Origin: CAMPKL01 sp963817465
GTDB lineage: Bacteria; Acidobacteriota; Terriglobia; Bryobacterales; UBA6623
Length of the DNA: 64,000 nt
NCBI GenBank assembly: GCA_963817465.1
Contig: CAWFOP010000005.1
Span: 186,001-250,000, forward strand
Direction of reading: 5' to 3'
The notes below the pieces were generated by a model. It was given only the letters and a program-made list of their open reading frames with translations, had not been told where the DNA came from and did no database searches. A program made the position numbers and the translations under genes. This document shows, in pieces, positions 46,845 through 56,829 of the stretch (positions are counted from its first letter, which is position 1; each line of letters begins with the position of its first letter).

Positions 46845-49304
46845 TTACTCGGTTCTTAGGGCGTCGATGGGATCGACCGCCGTCGCGCGGCGTGCTGGAA
46901 CGTAGGACGCGGCGACCGCGGCGGCGGCGAGGCACAATGCGACGGCGCCGTAGGTGAGCGGGTCGACCGGGCTGACTTCGAACAAGATGCGCGAGAGCAA
47001 GCGGCTCAGCGCGGCCGCCGAAGCGAGGCCGACGACCACGCCGATGCCGGCGAGGGCGAGGCCGTGACCTACGAACATGCGCTGGACGTGCTGACCTTGC
47101 GCGCCTAGAGCCATGCGAATGCCGATCTCCCGAACTCTTTGCGAAACGGTGTACGAGATGACGCCGTAGATGCCGACCAAGCCGAGCAGCAAGGCCATTC
47201 CTCCGGCTATAGCCAGCATGATGAGCGTGAACGAGGTGCGAGCCATCGAGCGCTGATAGATCTCGTCGAGCGTGCGGATGTTGGCGATCGGGACGTTTTG
47301 GCTGACCGAACGAATAGCGGCGCGGATCTCGTTGGAGAAGGCTTCTGTACCGGCGCGTGGGCTGCGCAAGGTAAATAGGGCCGTGCGCCCGTAAGTCTCG
47401 TCCCGGTTGGCGGCGTGCCGAACGACGATCGGCCAATAGATCATCTTGGGGGCCGGTTTGTCGAGGCCGGCGGCGCGTTCGTCAGCGAGAACTCCAATGA
47501 TTTCGCGCCAAGGATCGGCCTTGTTGTCCGTGATGCGCTTGCCAAGCGCCGCCGCGGGATCTTTCCAGTTCTCGCGAGCGAAGTTTTCCGAAACGAGCAC
47601 GACATCGCGGCGCTCGTAGACGTCGGTCCAGGTGAAGCTGCGCCCCGCAATCAAAGCTTGTCCGATGGTCTTGTCGTAGCCTGGTCCAATGAACCGGAAG
47701 CGGCCCAGCGGGGGAACCTCGCCTTCCTTATAACTGCGTTCTTCGAGGAAGATGGGGTCCCAGCTCTCGGAGTTGTCCAGTGTGACGGAACGCGAGACGC
47801 CTACGCTTTCTACTCCGGGCAGAGCGGCCAGCTTGTCGGCCATCTGCTGCTGCATGAGCAGTAGGTGCTCGACATCGGCGGCTTCGGTCGAGGGGATGGG
47901 CACGTTCAAGGTCTGGATGGTTTCCGGATGCGTGAAGCCGGGATTCACGTGACGCAAGGCCTGGAAGGTGCGGATCATCAGGCCGGAGCTGACCATGAGG
48001 ACGAGAGCAAGAGCGACCTGGGCGACGACAAGGGCGGAGCGGGCGCGGTGGCGTTCGCGGCTCTGGCTGAGGGCACGGCCGCCGCCGCGAAGTGAAGCGG
48101 CGATCTGCGGGCGGCCGTACTTGAAGACGGGAATCAAGCCGATCAGGACGCCGGCAACCAGCGCAGCAATGACGGAGAAGGTCAGCGCAGTGGCGTCAAC
48201 GCCGATCTCTTCCAGGCGCGGCAGGCCCGAAGGGCGCAGCCAAACAAGCAGCCTCAGGATGCCGTCGGCGAGCGGCAAGCCGAGTGCGGCGCCGAGAAGC
48301 GAGATAACGAAGCTTTCGGCGAGTAGATCACGGGCGATGCGTTTCCAGCCCGCGCCGAGCGCGGCGCGAATGGTCAGCTCTTGCTGTCGGCCTTCCGCGC
48401 GGACGAGCAGAAGATTCGCGACATTGGCGCACGCGATCAGCAAGACCAGGCCGACGGCCCCCATCAGCACCCAGAGGATTTTGCCGACGTCCCCGACCAC
48501 TTCTTCTTTCAACGAACGAATGTTGGGCTGGATCTGCGCTTGCTTGAACATCTCGACGCTGAAGCCGGGCGGTGCGGCGTAGCGTTCCCAAAGGATCGGG
48601 ATCATTCGGCCGATGTCCGCGGACGCTTGTTCCAGCGTGACGCCGTCCTTAAGGCGAGCAATATGGCGGTAGCTGAAGTTGCCAAGCCGAACGTCGTTGG
48701 GCTCGAAACGAATCGGCAGGAGGATATCGGCGGTCTGATCAGCAACGCGGAAACCTTGCGGCATGACGCCGATGATTTCGCGCTGCTCGCCGTCCACGAT
48801 GATGCTCCGTCCGATGACGGATTCCTGGCCGCCGAAGCGCTGCTGCCAATAGCTGTAGGTCAGAATCGCGGTGCGCGGGCTCGCGGGCGAGTCGTCTTCC
48901 AGGGTAAACCAGTGGCCGAGACGCGGCGCGACAGCGAGCGCGTCGAGCGTACCCTGCGTCATCCGGATCGAGTCGACTTGCTCCGGATCGCCCTGCCCCG
49001 TCACCGTCGAGCGATTCAACTGCCAAAGGCCGGACTGCGAGAAGGTGCGGCTCTCGTCCCGGTAGACGAAGTAGTTCGAAGGGGCCGACGTGAGCTCCGG
49101 CAGATTGATGCCGGGAGCCTTGTGCGAGATGTGGATGAGCCGATCGGCGTCCGGATAGGGCAACGGCTTGAGCAGCACGCCGTTGACCACGCTGAAGATC
49201 GCTGTATTCGCGCCGATGCCGACGGCGATGGTGAGCACCGTAAGCGCCATGAAGGAAGGGCTGCGGGCGAGGCGGCGTAAGGCGTGCCGGAGGGCGGCGA
49301 TCAT
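46845..49304 (-). CDS. ADOP-type ABC transporter permease
   Basis: An intact duplicated permease of 819 residues. It lacks the N-terminal cytoplasmic helical domain seen in the PadR-linked copy at 14.6 kb and begins directly at MIAALRHALRRLARSPSFMALTVLTIAVGIGANTAIFSVVNGVLLKPLPYP. MacB periplasmic core segments follow (VDGEQREIIGVMPQGFR), then FtsX helices (LVLLIACANVANLLLVRAEGRQQELTIRAALGAGWK), the second half and the final VSQRVREIGIRMALGAQGQHVQ and RRATAVDPIDALRTE. No PadR or ATPase gene is adjacent. Permeases of this type probably use an ATPase encoded elsewhere to move a peptide or lipid substrate, which is unknown. The two ADOP copies are clearly homologous over most of their length. Confidence 0.94.
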   Translation of the reverse strand: MIAALRHALRRLARSPSFMALTVLTIAVGIGANTAIFSVVNGVLLKPLPYPDADRLIHISHKAPGINLPELTSAPSNYFVYRDESRTFSQSGLWQLNRSTVTGQGDPEQVDSIRMTQGTLDALAVAPRLGHWFTLEDDSPASPRTAILTYSYWQQRFGGQESVIGRSIIVDGEQREIIGVMPQGFRVADQTADILLPIRFEPNDVRLGNFSYRHIARLKDGVTLEQASADIGRMIPILWERYAAPPGFSVEMFKQAQIQPNIRSLKEEVVGDVGKILWVLMGAVGLVLLIACANVANLLLVRAEGRQQELTIRAALGAGWKRIARDLLAESFVISLLGAALGLPLADGILRLLVWLRPSGLPRLEEIGVDATALTFSVIAALVAGVLIGLIPVFKYGRPQIAASLRGGGRALSQSRERHRARSALVVAQVALALVLMVSSGLMIRTFQALRHVNPGFTHPETIQTLNVPIPSTEAADVEHLLLMQQQMADKLAALPGVESVGVSRSVTLDNSESWDPIFLEERSYKEGEVPPLGRFRFIGPGYDKTIGQALIAGRSFTWTDVYERRDVVLVSENFARENWKDPAAALGKRITDNKADPWREIIGVLADERAAGLDKPAPKMIYWPIVVRHAANRDETYGRTALFTLRSPRAGTEAFSNEIRAAIRSVSQNVPIANIRTLDEIYQRSMARTSFTLIMLAIAGGMALLLGLVGIYGVISYTVSQRVREIGIRMALGAQGQHVQRMFVGHGLALAGIGVVVGLASAAALSRLLSRILFEVSPVDPLTYGAVALCLAAAAVAASYVPARRATAVDPIDALRTE

Positions 49305-49372
49305 GCCTAGAGATTACGGATCGGACGAGACGAAGTTCACGGCATTTTCGCTGCTGTAAATTGAACGTATCG

Positions 49373-50194
49373 ATGAAAGCCCTCGTTCTTTCTGGCGGCG
49401 CCGCGCTCGGGGCGTATCAGGCGGGATGCTGGGAGGCCCTCTCGGACGCCGGGTGGCGGCCGGATGTGGCGATCGGCGTGTCGATCGGAGCGGTCAACGC
49501 GTTTGCTGTGTCGCGAGGCGCTTCTTCGGCGGAGATGCACCGCTTGTGGCTCGAGCTGCCGGCCCAATTGCGGCCCGCGGCGAGTTGGAGCCCGCTGCCG
49601 TGGCGAAGGCACGTCGGGCTGTTTCGGGAGTGGGTCAAGGAAGTCTTCGGCCACTTCGCCCCTCGGCCGCAAGTCTGCGAGTTGCGGGCCGTGGTGCTCG
49701 AGGCGCCGAACCTCGGGTTTCGGTCGGTGCGCGGGTCTGAAGTGACAGCCGGCTACTTGGCCGCGGCATGCGCGCTGCCGGGCGTCATGCGGCCGGTCCG
49801 GGTGGACGGCTCGTGGCTGTTCGACGCCGGCATCCTGCGGAATCTGCCGCTGCGCGAGGCGCTCGACTGCGGCGCAAATGAGATCGTCAGCGTCGACCTG
49901 CTGGCGAATCATCCGATCCCGATGGCGCGGACGGCGCGCAAGGCGATTCTCGGACTTCGTGATTTGGCTCATCAACAACGGTCCGAGCCGCGCGAATCGG
50001 AGCTCGAGCCCTTCAAGCTGATTCGCGTGGAGCACGAGGTCGCGCTCGGCAGCCTGCTGGGCTGCTTCGAATGGCGGCGGGAGCACGCAGCGGAGCTGGT
50101 CGCATTCGGGAGACAGGACACGGCGAACGCCCTGGCCCGCTCCGGAGCCGACGAAGGTCATGAACCCGACGGCGTCTCTAGAATGAGGGCATAG
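49373..50194 (+). CDS. Patatin-like phospholipase
   Basis: A 273-residue patatin-family lipid acyl hydrolase. The start ATG 49373 opens KALVLSGGAALGAYQAGCWEAL, containing the oxyanion GGAALGAY, then GVSIGAVNAFAVSRG with the nucleophile Ser in GxSxG, and LFDAGILRNLP with the catalytic Asp of the DxG dyad. No signal peptide or transmembrane helix is obvious, so it may act in the cytoplasm or be exported by an unrecognised route. It is divergent from the ADOP permease gene (68 bases apart) and does not appear to belong to an operon. Length is at the shorter end for the family, with no POTRA or cyclic-nucleotide domain. Confidence 0.94.
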   Translation: MKALVLSGGAALGAYQAGCWEALSDAGWRPDVAIGVSIGAVNAFAVSRGASSAEMHRLWLELPAQLRPAASWSPLPWRRHVGLFREWVKEVFGHFAPRPQVCELRAVVLEAPNLGFRSVRGSEVTAGYLAAACALPGVMRPVRVDGSWLFDAGILRNLPLREALDCGANEIVSVDLLANHPIPMARTARKAILGLRDLAHQQRSEPRESELEPFKLIRVEHEVALGSLLGCFEWRREHAAELVAFGRQDTANALARSGADEGHEPDGVSRMRA

Positions 50195-50241
50195 GCGGCG
50201 CAACCGGAACCCTCCGGTATGCATCGACCATACAAGCCTAT

Positions 50242-51096
50242 ATGCGTTTATGCCGCAGGTTATTGCTGGCGCTGATCGTGACGACTTGCGCCGCGCCGGC
50301 CCAGGACGTCGAGCCGAACCCCGGGGGCCGCCTCGAACTGGCTCGGGTCGACCTGCTCGACCGGCCCGGCGGCTACGCGGTGCCCGAGGACAGCGTCTTC
50401 TACCCCGGCGAGACGGTTAACCTGGCGTTCAATATTCGCAATTACGCCATCGACGAGGATTACCGCATCAGCTTGACCTGGCGAGTCGAAGCCGTCGGTC
50501 CCCATGGGAACGCCTTCGCGACGCCGGAAGGCGGTGAGTTCAACTCCGAGCTGTCGCCGCAGGACGAAGGCTGGGAACCCTTGGTCACCTACCACGCTCA
50601 GATCCCGGAGCAGGCCCCGGGAGGCGTGTATGAGCTGCGACTGCAGGTGATCGATCACAAGGCGGAGCAGACCGTGAAGCACACCGTGCCGGTGCGGGTC
50701 GACGGCCAGAACGTCGAGCTGAGCGACAGTCTGACCGTACGCAACTTCGGATTCTCAATCGCCGAAGGCGGCACGAAGCTAGCGCAGCCGATCTACCGTC
50801 CAGGGCAGCAAGTCCATGCGTCCTTTTACATCACCGGATACCAGACGCGCGACGACAACACCTACGACGTCTCTTCCGAGATGGAAGTGATCGACTCGAA
50901 AGGCAAGCGCATGTACTACTACCCGGCGAAGGGGGAGAAAGGGTCGCCGTTCTTTCCGCGCCTGTGGCTGCCGGCGAAATTCCGGCTCGATCTGGAGCCG
51001 AACATTCCGCCGGGAACGTATAAGGTGATTCTCACCATCCGAGACAAGGTCGGCGAGAAGACCTTCGTCGCCGAAGAAGATTTCGAAGTTCGCTGA
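50242..51096 (+). CDS. Secreted protein with duplicated beta-sandwich domains, unknown function
   Basis: A 284-residue exported protein (signal peptide MRLCRRLLLALIVTTCAAPAQ). Two homologous halves can be seen: VFYPGETVNLAFNIRNYAIDEDYRISLTWRV ... GGVYELRLQVIDH, and IYRPGQQVHASFYITGYQTRDDNTYDVSSEMEV ... PGTYKVILTIRDKVGEKTF. Both have a PG-Q/T-V-x-F-x-I pattern and a P-G-x-Y-x-L/V-x-L/I end, typical of Ig-like or fibronectin-like accessory modules in bacterial cell-surface proteins. No catalytic motif seen. A gap of 188 bases without recognised features follows before the peptidase gene. Confidence 0.7.
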   Translation: MRLCRRLLLALIVTTCAAPAQDVEPNPGGRLELARVDLLDRPGGYAVPEDSVFYPGETVNLAFNIRNYAIDEDYRISLTWRVEAVGPHGNAFATPEGGEFNSELSPQDEGWEPLVTYHAQIPEQAPGGVYELRLQVIDHKAEQTVKHTVPVRVDGQNVELSDSLTVRNFGFSIAEGGTKLAQPIYRPGQQVHASFYITGYQTRDDNTYDVSSEMEVIDSKGKRMYYYPAKGEKGSPFFPRLWLPAKFRLDLEPNIPPGTYKVILTIRDKVGEKTFVAEEDFEVR

Positions 51097-51284
51097 ACGC
51101 CCGACAACCACGACGAGTGACCCGCGACCGCCGGCGAGTGGGTCCGCCGTCTAACCCGCGGCAATCACAAACAACCCGCACCCTCACGCCGGATGCGCCA
51201 AGAAAGCGCCATTTTTCTCGGAGCTTCAAAGGGCTTTTCAGAGTAGAATTAACCCGCCTGCCGCCAAAGCGCTAGGAGGTTGTT

Positions 51285-53182
51285 ATGTTCCGCTCTTGCT
51301 TGATCAGCTTCGTTGCGGCGTTCGCGCTCTGTTGCGGCACGGCGCCGCCGGAACAGGCTGTAAAGCAGTATTCCATCGAGCAGTTCCTCGGGAACGAAAG
51401 CGTCTCGGGCGGCTCGTTCTCGCACGATGAGCAGCGGCTGCTTTACGGCAGCGACAAGGCGGGCGTCGTCAACGCTTTCAGCGTTCCCGTCTCCGGCGGC
51501 GACGCGACCCAGCTCACGCAGTCCGTCACCGACAATGCCTACCCGGTTTCATACTTTCCCAACGACGACCGCCTGCTCTACTCGGCGGACGGCGGCGGCA
51601 ATGAGATCTCTCATCTATACCTGCGTGCAGAGAACGGCGAGACGCGCGATCTGACGCCGGGCGAGCGCAATCGCGCCCTGTTCCACGGTTGGGCTCATGA
51701 CCGCAAGAGCTTCTTCTTCACCTCGAACGAGCGCAACCCCGCCTTCATGGACCTTTACGAGATGGATGCGGCCACGCTCGAGCCCAAGCGCATCTTCGAC
51801 AACGACGGCTACGACGTGGGTCCGGTCTCGCCGGATAAATCATTGGTCGCTTTGAACAAGCAGATCGGCAATCACAAGTCCGATATCTTCCTCTATGACC
51901 TCAAGTCCAAAAAAGTTAGACAACTGACAGAGTCCGAGGGCGACGCCGAGTATTTCGCCGTGCAGTTCAGTCCTGACGCGACGGGCTTGTACGTGATCAG
52001 TAACGCCGACAATGATTTCTACTATTTGACGCGCTTCGATTTGAGTTCAGGGGAGATGGAGGTCATCGCCAAGCCCGATTGGGACGTAATGTGGGCGGGC
52101 CTTTCGCACGACGGCTCCTACCTCTACTACGCGAGTGAACAACGATGCGCAGACCGAGGTAATCATCACTGACTTGGCGACCGGCGAGCCGATCGAGCTG
52201 CCGAACATGCCCGCGGGCGAGATGTCGTTCGGTGAGATTTGCCGACAGCGAGCGCAAATTCTTGTTTCGCCTGGCCACCTCCCGGTCGCCCGAGAACCTC
52301 TACGTCTATGACCTGGACGCCGCAAAGTCCGCTCAGCTCACGCACACGCTCAACCCGGAAATCGATCCGGCCGACTTGGTCGACCCGGAAGTCGTGCGGT
52401 TCGACTCGTTCGACGGCATGAAAATTCCCGCCATCCTGATGCAGCCTAAGCTCGCCGCGGGCGAGAAGGCGCCGGCGATCGTCGAGGTGCACGGCGGTCC
52501 GGGCGGCCAGTCGCGCCTGGGCTACGGCGAGCTCTATCAATACCTGGTCAACCACGGCTACGTCGTGCTACGCGTCAACAACCGCGGCAGCGGCGGCTAC
52601 GGCAAGGCCTTCGAAAAGATGGACGACCAAAAGCACGGCGAAGGCGATCTGCAGGATTGCGTGTGGGGCAAGAAGTATCTTGCAGTCGCTCGACTACGTG
52701 GACCCTGACCACATCGCCATCCTCGGAGGCAGCTACGGCGGCTACATGACGCTGGCGGCGCTCGCCTTTTACCCGGAGGAATTCGACGCGGGCGTCGACC
52801 TCTTCGGCGTCGCGAACTGGCTGCGAACGCTGGAAAACATGCCGCCGTGGTGGGGAGCGTTCCGGGAATCGCTGATCCAAGAGATGGGCGATCCGGATAC
52901 GCAGAAGGACTATCTGCGAAAGATTTCGCCGCTGTTCCACGCCGACCAAATCCGGCGGCCTCTGATGGTGTTGCAGGGCGAGAACGATCCGCGCGTCTTA
53001 AAAGCGGAGTCCGATGAGATCGTCGACGCGGTCCGCAAAAACAACGTGCCGGTCGAGTACGTCGTGTTCGACGACGAAGGGCACGGGTTCCGCAAAAAGG
53101 AGAACCGCGCCAAGGGCTGGCGCCAGGTTCGCGAATTCCTGGATCAGCACTTGAAGGCGCCGGCCGTTTCGCGCTCGCTTAG
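51285..53182 (+). CDS. S9 family prolyl-oligopeptidase-like serine peptidase, frameshifted
   Basis: A secreted S9-type peptidase of about 630 residues: signal peptide MFRSCLISFVAAFALC, a beta-propeller half (SGGSFSHDEQRLLYGSDKAG, VDNDGYDVGPVSPDKSL) and the alpha/beta hydrolase half with nucleophile motif GGSYGGYMT, Asp in QGENDPRVL and His in DEGHGF. The reading frame breaks near 52137 (SYLYYAS then NNDAQTEVIITDLATGEP), 52237 (before FADSERKFLFRL) and 52681 (KKY then LQSLDYVDPDHIAIL). All are +1 shifts, explained by single inserted bases. The stop I give (53180-53182) needs a fourth small shift in the last 15 codons; otherwise the frame would run to 53573 over the next gene. Confidence 0.85.
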
Positions 53183-53202
53183 AGCCCCCGGGAGACTAGG
53201 AA

Positions 53203-53604
53203 ATGATGCTCAAGACGACTTCGATTTCGCTTTGCTTGGCCGCGCTGTGGCTCGTCTCGCCCGCTGTCGCGCAGGTCTGCGGCCAGGCGGCCGACGACCC
53301 TTCATTCGCCCCCGGCGTCGCCCGTCTCGAGCCCCGGGAGTTCCACGCATACACCGACCGTTCGAGCATGGGGAAGTTCATGGCGGCGGTGCGATCGCCG
53401 GACGTCCGAGGTCGATACGAGATGGACCTGCTTGTCGACGCCGATCACAAGGTCAAGCAAGTCAGCTTCTTGTCAGGCCCGGAAGAGGGGCGAAAGAAGA
53501 TCGCCGCGAGTATCTCACTCATCGAAGTCTCATCCAAAATCGAGGCCCCAGTCGTCGGCCGCCTCTGCTATGAAGTCAACGCGAAGGACATCTCGCAACC
53601 CTAG
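53203..53604 (+). CDS. Small secreted hypothetical protein
   Basis: A 133-residue exported protein with signal peptide MMLKTTSISLCLAALWLVSPAVAQ and a mature part containing VCGQAADDPSFAPG, RSSMGKFMAAVRSP, YEMDLLVDADHKVKQVSFLSGPEEG and a final LCYEVNAKD. Two cysteines (VCG and LCY) could form a disulphide. The short V-D-A/D-x-G-x-V strand pattern may indicate a beta-rich fold, but no family is recognised. Two ATGs (53203 and 53206) are equally possible. It starts close to the end of the S9 peptidase gene and may be co-transcribed with it. Confidence 0.65.
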   Translation: MMLKTTSISLCLAALWLVSPAVAQVCGQAADDPSFAPGVARLEPREFHAYTDRSSMGKFMAAVRSPDVRGRYEMDLLVDADHKVKQVSFLSGPEEGRKKIAASISLIEVSSKIEAPVVGRLCYEVNAKDISQP

Positions 53605-53645
53605 ATCCATCGCGCAACTCCAGCCGCTTGCGGTATCTTGCTCCC

Positions 53646-55034
53646 GTGATTCGTTGTCTCCTGCTGTTCCTCGCCCTGGTGCCCCTCGCCGCGCAGCAGC
53701 GGCCGCCGAATATTCTGCTGATCGTTTCCGACGACCAGGGCTACAACGACGTCGGCGCATACGGCAGCCCGGATATCAAGACGCCCACGCTCGACAAGCT
53801 GGCCTCCGAGGGCGTCCGACTCACGAGCTACTACGCCGGCTGGCCGGCCTGCACGCCTTCACGCGGCGCCATGCTGACGGGACGCTATCCGCAGCGCAAC
53901 GGGACCTATGACAACTTCCGCAACGATCGCGTGGACGAAGGCTATCGCTATCCCGATGACGAGTACGCCCTCTCGCCCGAGCGCGTGCTCGGGATGGATA
54001 CGCGCGAGGTGCTGCTGTCTCAAGTGCTGAAAAGCGCGGGGTATGCGACGGCGGTCTTCGGCAAATGGGACCTGGGGTCGCTGCGTCGCTTTCTGCCGCT
54101 GCAGCGCGGTTTCGACGATTTCTACGGCTTCGTCAATACAGGCATCGACTTTTGGACGCATGAGCGCTACGGCGTGCCGTCGATGTACCGACGCAACAAG
54201 CCGACGACCGCGGACAAGGGGACGTACACGACGTATCTGTTCGAGCGCGAGGCGCTGCGGTTCATCGACCGGACGGTCGCGCGCGACAAGGATCAGCCGT
54301 TTTTCATCTACCTCGCCTACAACGCGCCGCACGGGGCGTCGAGCCTGACGCGCGGCGTTCGCGGATTTACGCAGGCGCCGGGGAAATACCTCGACATGTA
54401 CCCCGACGGCGACGGCTTGGCCGCCCGCAAGCGCAAGATCTATATGGCCGCCGTGACCGCCATGGACGACTCCATATCGCGCGTGCTGGCGCGCGTCGAC
54501 CAGCACGGGCTGAGAGACGACACGCTCGTCATCTTCGTATCGGACAACGGCGGCTCGAGCGGCGCGGACAATACGCCGCTGAGGGGCCATAAGAGCCAGA
54601 CCTGGGAGGGCGGCGTGCGCGTGCCGGCGATTTTCCGCTGGCCGGGCGTGCTGCCGGCCGGCGAAACGAGCGATGCGTTCCTCAGCGCCCTCGAAATTTT
54701 TCCGACGGCCGCGCATGCGGCGGGGGCCGATGTGCCTGCGGGGGTCGCAATCGACGGCTACGACGCCCTCGCGACGCTGCAAGGCGCCAAGCCGTCGCCG
54801 CGCGAGGAGATTTTCTTCAACCGCCGCGGCGACTACGGCGCACGCGTGGGCAAGTGGAAATTGGTGTCGAGCCGCGACGGCGGCGGGTTGTTCGACCTGT
54901 CGGAGGATATCGGCGAGAAGCGGGACCTGTCGAAGGATCTGCCCGATGTAAAGGCGCGGCTTGAAGCGCGCTACCGCGCTTGGGAAAGAGAGATGGACCA
55001 AGCCGAGCCGCGGGGACCCTACAAGAACTTCTGA
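53646..55034 (+). CDS. Arylsulfatase-type sulfatase
   Basis: A sulfatase of about 462 residues of the S1 family, exported (VIRCLLLFLALVPLAAQQ). The formylglycine motif is WPACTPSRGAMLTGRYPQRNG, in which the cysteine of CTPSR is converted to FGly by a maturase. Metal-site residues are SDDQGYNDVG near the N-terminus and SDNGGSSG near residue 300, and GKWDLG (residues about 140-145) supplies another metal/sulphate residue. Start is GTG 53646; an in-frame TTG at 53628 is less plausible. Substrate is unknown, commonly polysaccharide sulphate. The gene follows two small exported-protein genes and has an unusually short distance (41 bases) to the GMC gene downstream. Confidence 0.95.
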   Translation: MIRCLLLFLALVPLAAQQRPPNILLIVSDDQGYNDVGAYGSPDIKTPTLDKLASEGVRLTSYYAGWPACTPSRGAMLTGRYPQRNGTYDNFRNDRVDEGYRYPDDEYALSPERVLGMDTREVLLSQVLKSAGYATAVFGKWDLGSLRRFLPLQRGFDDFYGFVNTGIDFWTHERYGVPSMYRRNKPTTADKGTYTTYLFEREALRFIDRTVARDKDQPFFIYLAYNAPHGASSLTRGVRGFTQAPGKYLDMYPDGDGLAARKRKIYMAAVTAMDDSISRVLARVDQHGLRDDTLVIFVSDNGGSSGADNTPLRGHKSQTWEGGVRVPAIFRWPGVLPAGETSDAFLSALEIFPTAAHAAGADVPAGVAIDGYDALATLQGAKPSPREEIFFNRRGDYGARVGKWKLVSSRDGGGLFDLSEDIGEKRDLSKDLPDVKARLEARYRAWEREMDQAEPRGPYKNF

Positions 55035-55075
55035 CTCCCTCCCCTGGCCGACGGGACGCGCTAGACTACGTCGCT

Positions 55076-56752
55076 GTGCCGCAAGGAACCGCTTCAACGA
55101 ATCAGACTTTCGACGCCATCGTCGTCGGCTCGGGAGCTACGGGCGGCTGGGCCGCCAAGGTTTTGACCGAGGGCGGACTCGAGGTCTGCCTGCTCGAAGC
55201 CGGGCCCGTCACAACCGAAGCGCAATTCACCGAACACGCCGAGCCGTACGAGTATCCCTACCGCTTCACACACCCGACTCCGTCGCCGATGCAGCCGGTT
55301 CAACGGCTCATTTACGCCTGCCGGGAGTCGAACAAGAACTGGTTCGTCAACGATGTCGAGAACCCTTACACGACGCCGGAGGGCAAGCCCTTCCACTGGA
55401 TTCGGCAACGCCGGCTAGGCGGTCGGTCGCTGTCATGGGGTCGGCAGAGCTACCGGCTTAGCGATTTGGACTTCAAGGCCGCCAGCCACGACGGCTACGG
55501 CATGGACTGGCCGATCTCGTTGGCCGAGATCGAGCCCTATTACGAGCGCGTGGAGCGCTATGTCGGCATCAGCGGCCTCAAAGAGAACCTGCCGCAGTTG
55601 CCCGACTCGGTCTTCCAGCCGGCGATGCCGTTCACCTGCGGCGAGAAGCTGCTGCGCGAGCGCGTCGGCAAGAAGATGGGACGCACGGTCACCATCGGAC
55701 GAACCGCCGTGGTGACCACCAATCACAACGGGCGGCCGGCCTGCCACTATTGCGGCCCGTGCGAGCAGGGCTGCATCACGCACTCCTACTATTCGAGCCC
55801 GTGGACGACGCTCAAGGACGCGGCGGCGACAGGCAAGCTGACGCTGCTCACCGACGCCCCTGCGTCGCACATCACGACCAAGAACGGCAAGGCGACCGGC
55901 GTCGCATACGTGGACGCCGTAACCCGCCAACCGCGCGAGGTGCGCGGCAAGGTCGTCGTGCTGTGCGCTTCAACGCTCGAGTCGACGCGCCTGCTGCTGA
56001 ATTCCGCCCCGGGCGGGCTGGCGAATTCCTCCGGCGCGCTCGGCCACTATCTGATGGACCACATCTACAAGGGCTACGCCGCGGGCGAGTTTCCGGAGTT
56101 GCCCAAGGGGCAGGCCTGGTACGGGCCGCCGCGACGCCCGAACGGCCTCTACATCCCGCGCTTCCGCAACGTGGACCGGCGCTCGACCAACGGCTTCCTG
56201 CGCGGCTACGGCTACCAAGGCAGCAGCTTCCCGGCGTTCGCGTTCGAGACCGCAGGCTTCGGCAAGAAATACAAGGCCGGCGTCCGTGCGGATTCGCAGT
56301 GGGCGATCAGCATCATCGCTTTCGCCGAGTGTCTGGCGCGGTACGACAACCACGTCTCGATCGACCCGGACGTGAAGGACGCCTGGGGCATCCCGGTGCT
56401 GCGGATCTCGATGGAGTGGAGCGACAACGAGAAGGCGTTGTGGAACGACGCGCAGGAACAGGGCGCCGAAATGCTCGAGGCCGGCGGCGCCAAGAACGTC
56501 CACACGCACGGCGAGTACTCGGCGCCGGGCTTCGGCATCCACGAGATGGGCACGGCGCGCATGGGCTCCGATCCGAACTCGAGCGTCCTCGACAAGTGGA
56601 ACCAGACGCACGACGTGCCGAATCTGTTCGTCACCGACGGCGCCGCCTTTACGTCGGTGAGTTGCCAGAACCCGACCTTGACGATGATGTCTCTGACGCT
56701 GCGCGCGTGCGAGCGGATCATCGAGCGCGGCAAGCGCGGCGAATTCTCCTAG
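55076..56752 (+). CDS. GMC family oxidoreductase
   Basis: A 558-residue FAD-dependent GMC oxidoreductase; GTG 55076 is preferred over earlier in-frame starts inside the sulfatase coding end. The N-terminal FAD motif is FDAIVVGSGATGGWAAKVL with LLEAGP, followed by GRSLSWGRQSYR, cysteine cluster HYCGPCEQGCITHSYYSS, the C-terminal GIHEMGTARMGSDPNSSVLDK and the active-site region NLFVTDGAAFTSVSCQNPTLTMMSL. The family oxidises alcohols or sugars; the HYCGPCxxGC cluster may bind a metal, as in the gluconate/sorbitol type. No signal peptide is clear and no Tat motif is visible at this start. A classical terminator follows. Confidence 0.94.
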   Translation: MPQGTASTNQTFDAIVVGSGATGGWAAKVLTEGGLEVCLLEAGPVTTEAQFTEHAEPYEYPYRFTHPTPSPMQPVQRLIYACRESNKNWFVNDVENPYTTPEGKPFHWIRQRRLGGRSLSWGRQSYRLSDLDFKAASHDGYGMDWPISLAEIEPYYERVERYVGISGLKENLPQLPDSVFQPAMPFTCGEKLLRERVGKKMGRTVTIGRTAVVTTNHNGRPACHYCGPCEQGCITHSYYSSPWTTLKDAAATGKLTLLTDAPASHITTKNGKATGVAYVDAVTRQPREVRGKVVVLCASTLESTRLLLNSAPGGLANSSGALGHYLMDHIYKGYAAGEFPELPKGQAWYGPPRRPNGLYIPRFRNVDRRSTNGFLRGYGYQGSSFPAFAFETAGFGKKYKAGVRADSQWAISIIAFAECLARYDNHVSIDPDVKDAWGIPVLRISMEWSDNEKALWNDAQEQGAEMLEAGGAKNVHTHGEYSAPGFGIHEMGTARMGSDPNSSVLDKWNQTHDVPNLFVTDGAAFTSVSCQNPTLTMMSLTLRACERIIERGKRGEFS

Positions 56753-56756
56753 AGCG

Positions 56757-56779
56757 CCGCCCTGGTGCGGCGGTTTTTT
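56757..56779 (+). terminator. Intrinsic terminator of the GMC gene
   Basis: A short G/C hairpin (CCGCC pairing with GGCGG, 56757-56761 with 56769-56773) is directly followed by six T residues (56774-56779), the classical rho-independent form. It sits 5 bases after the GMC stop. Confidence 0.85.
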
Positions 56780-56829
56780 CCTGACACAACACCGCGCTCG
56801 CGAGGGTCACCAGAGGCAAGACACCTCCG

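Noticed and set aside
53183..53573. S9 peptidase extending to 53573
   Set aside because: The conserved C-terminal region ends near 53150, and continuing in that frame reads into the next gene in the wrong frame.
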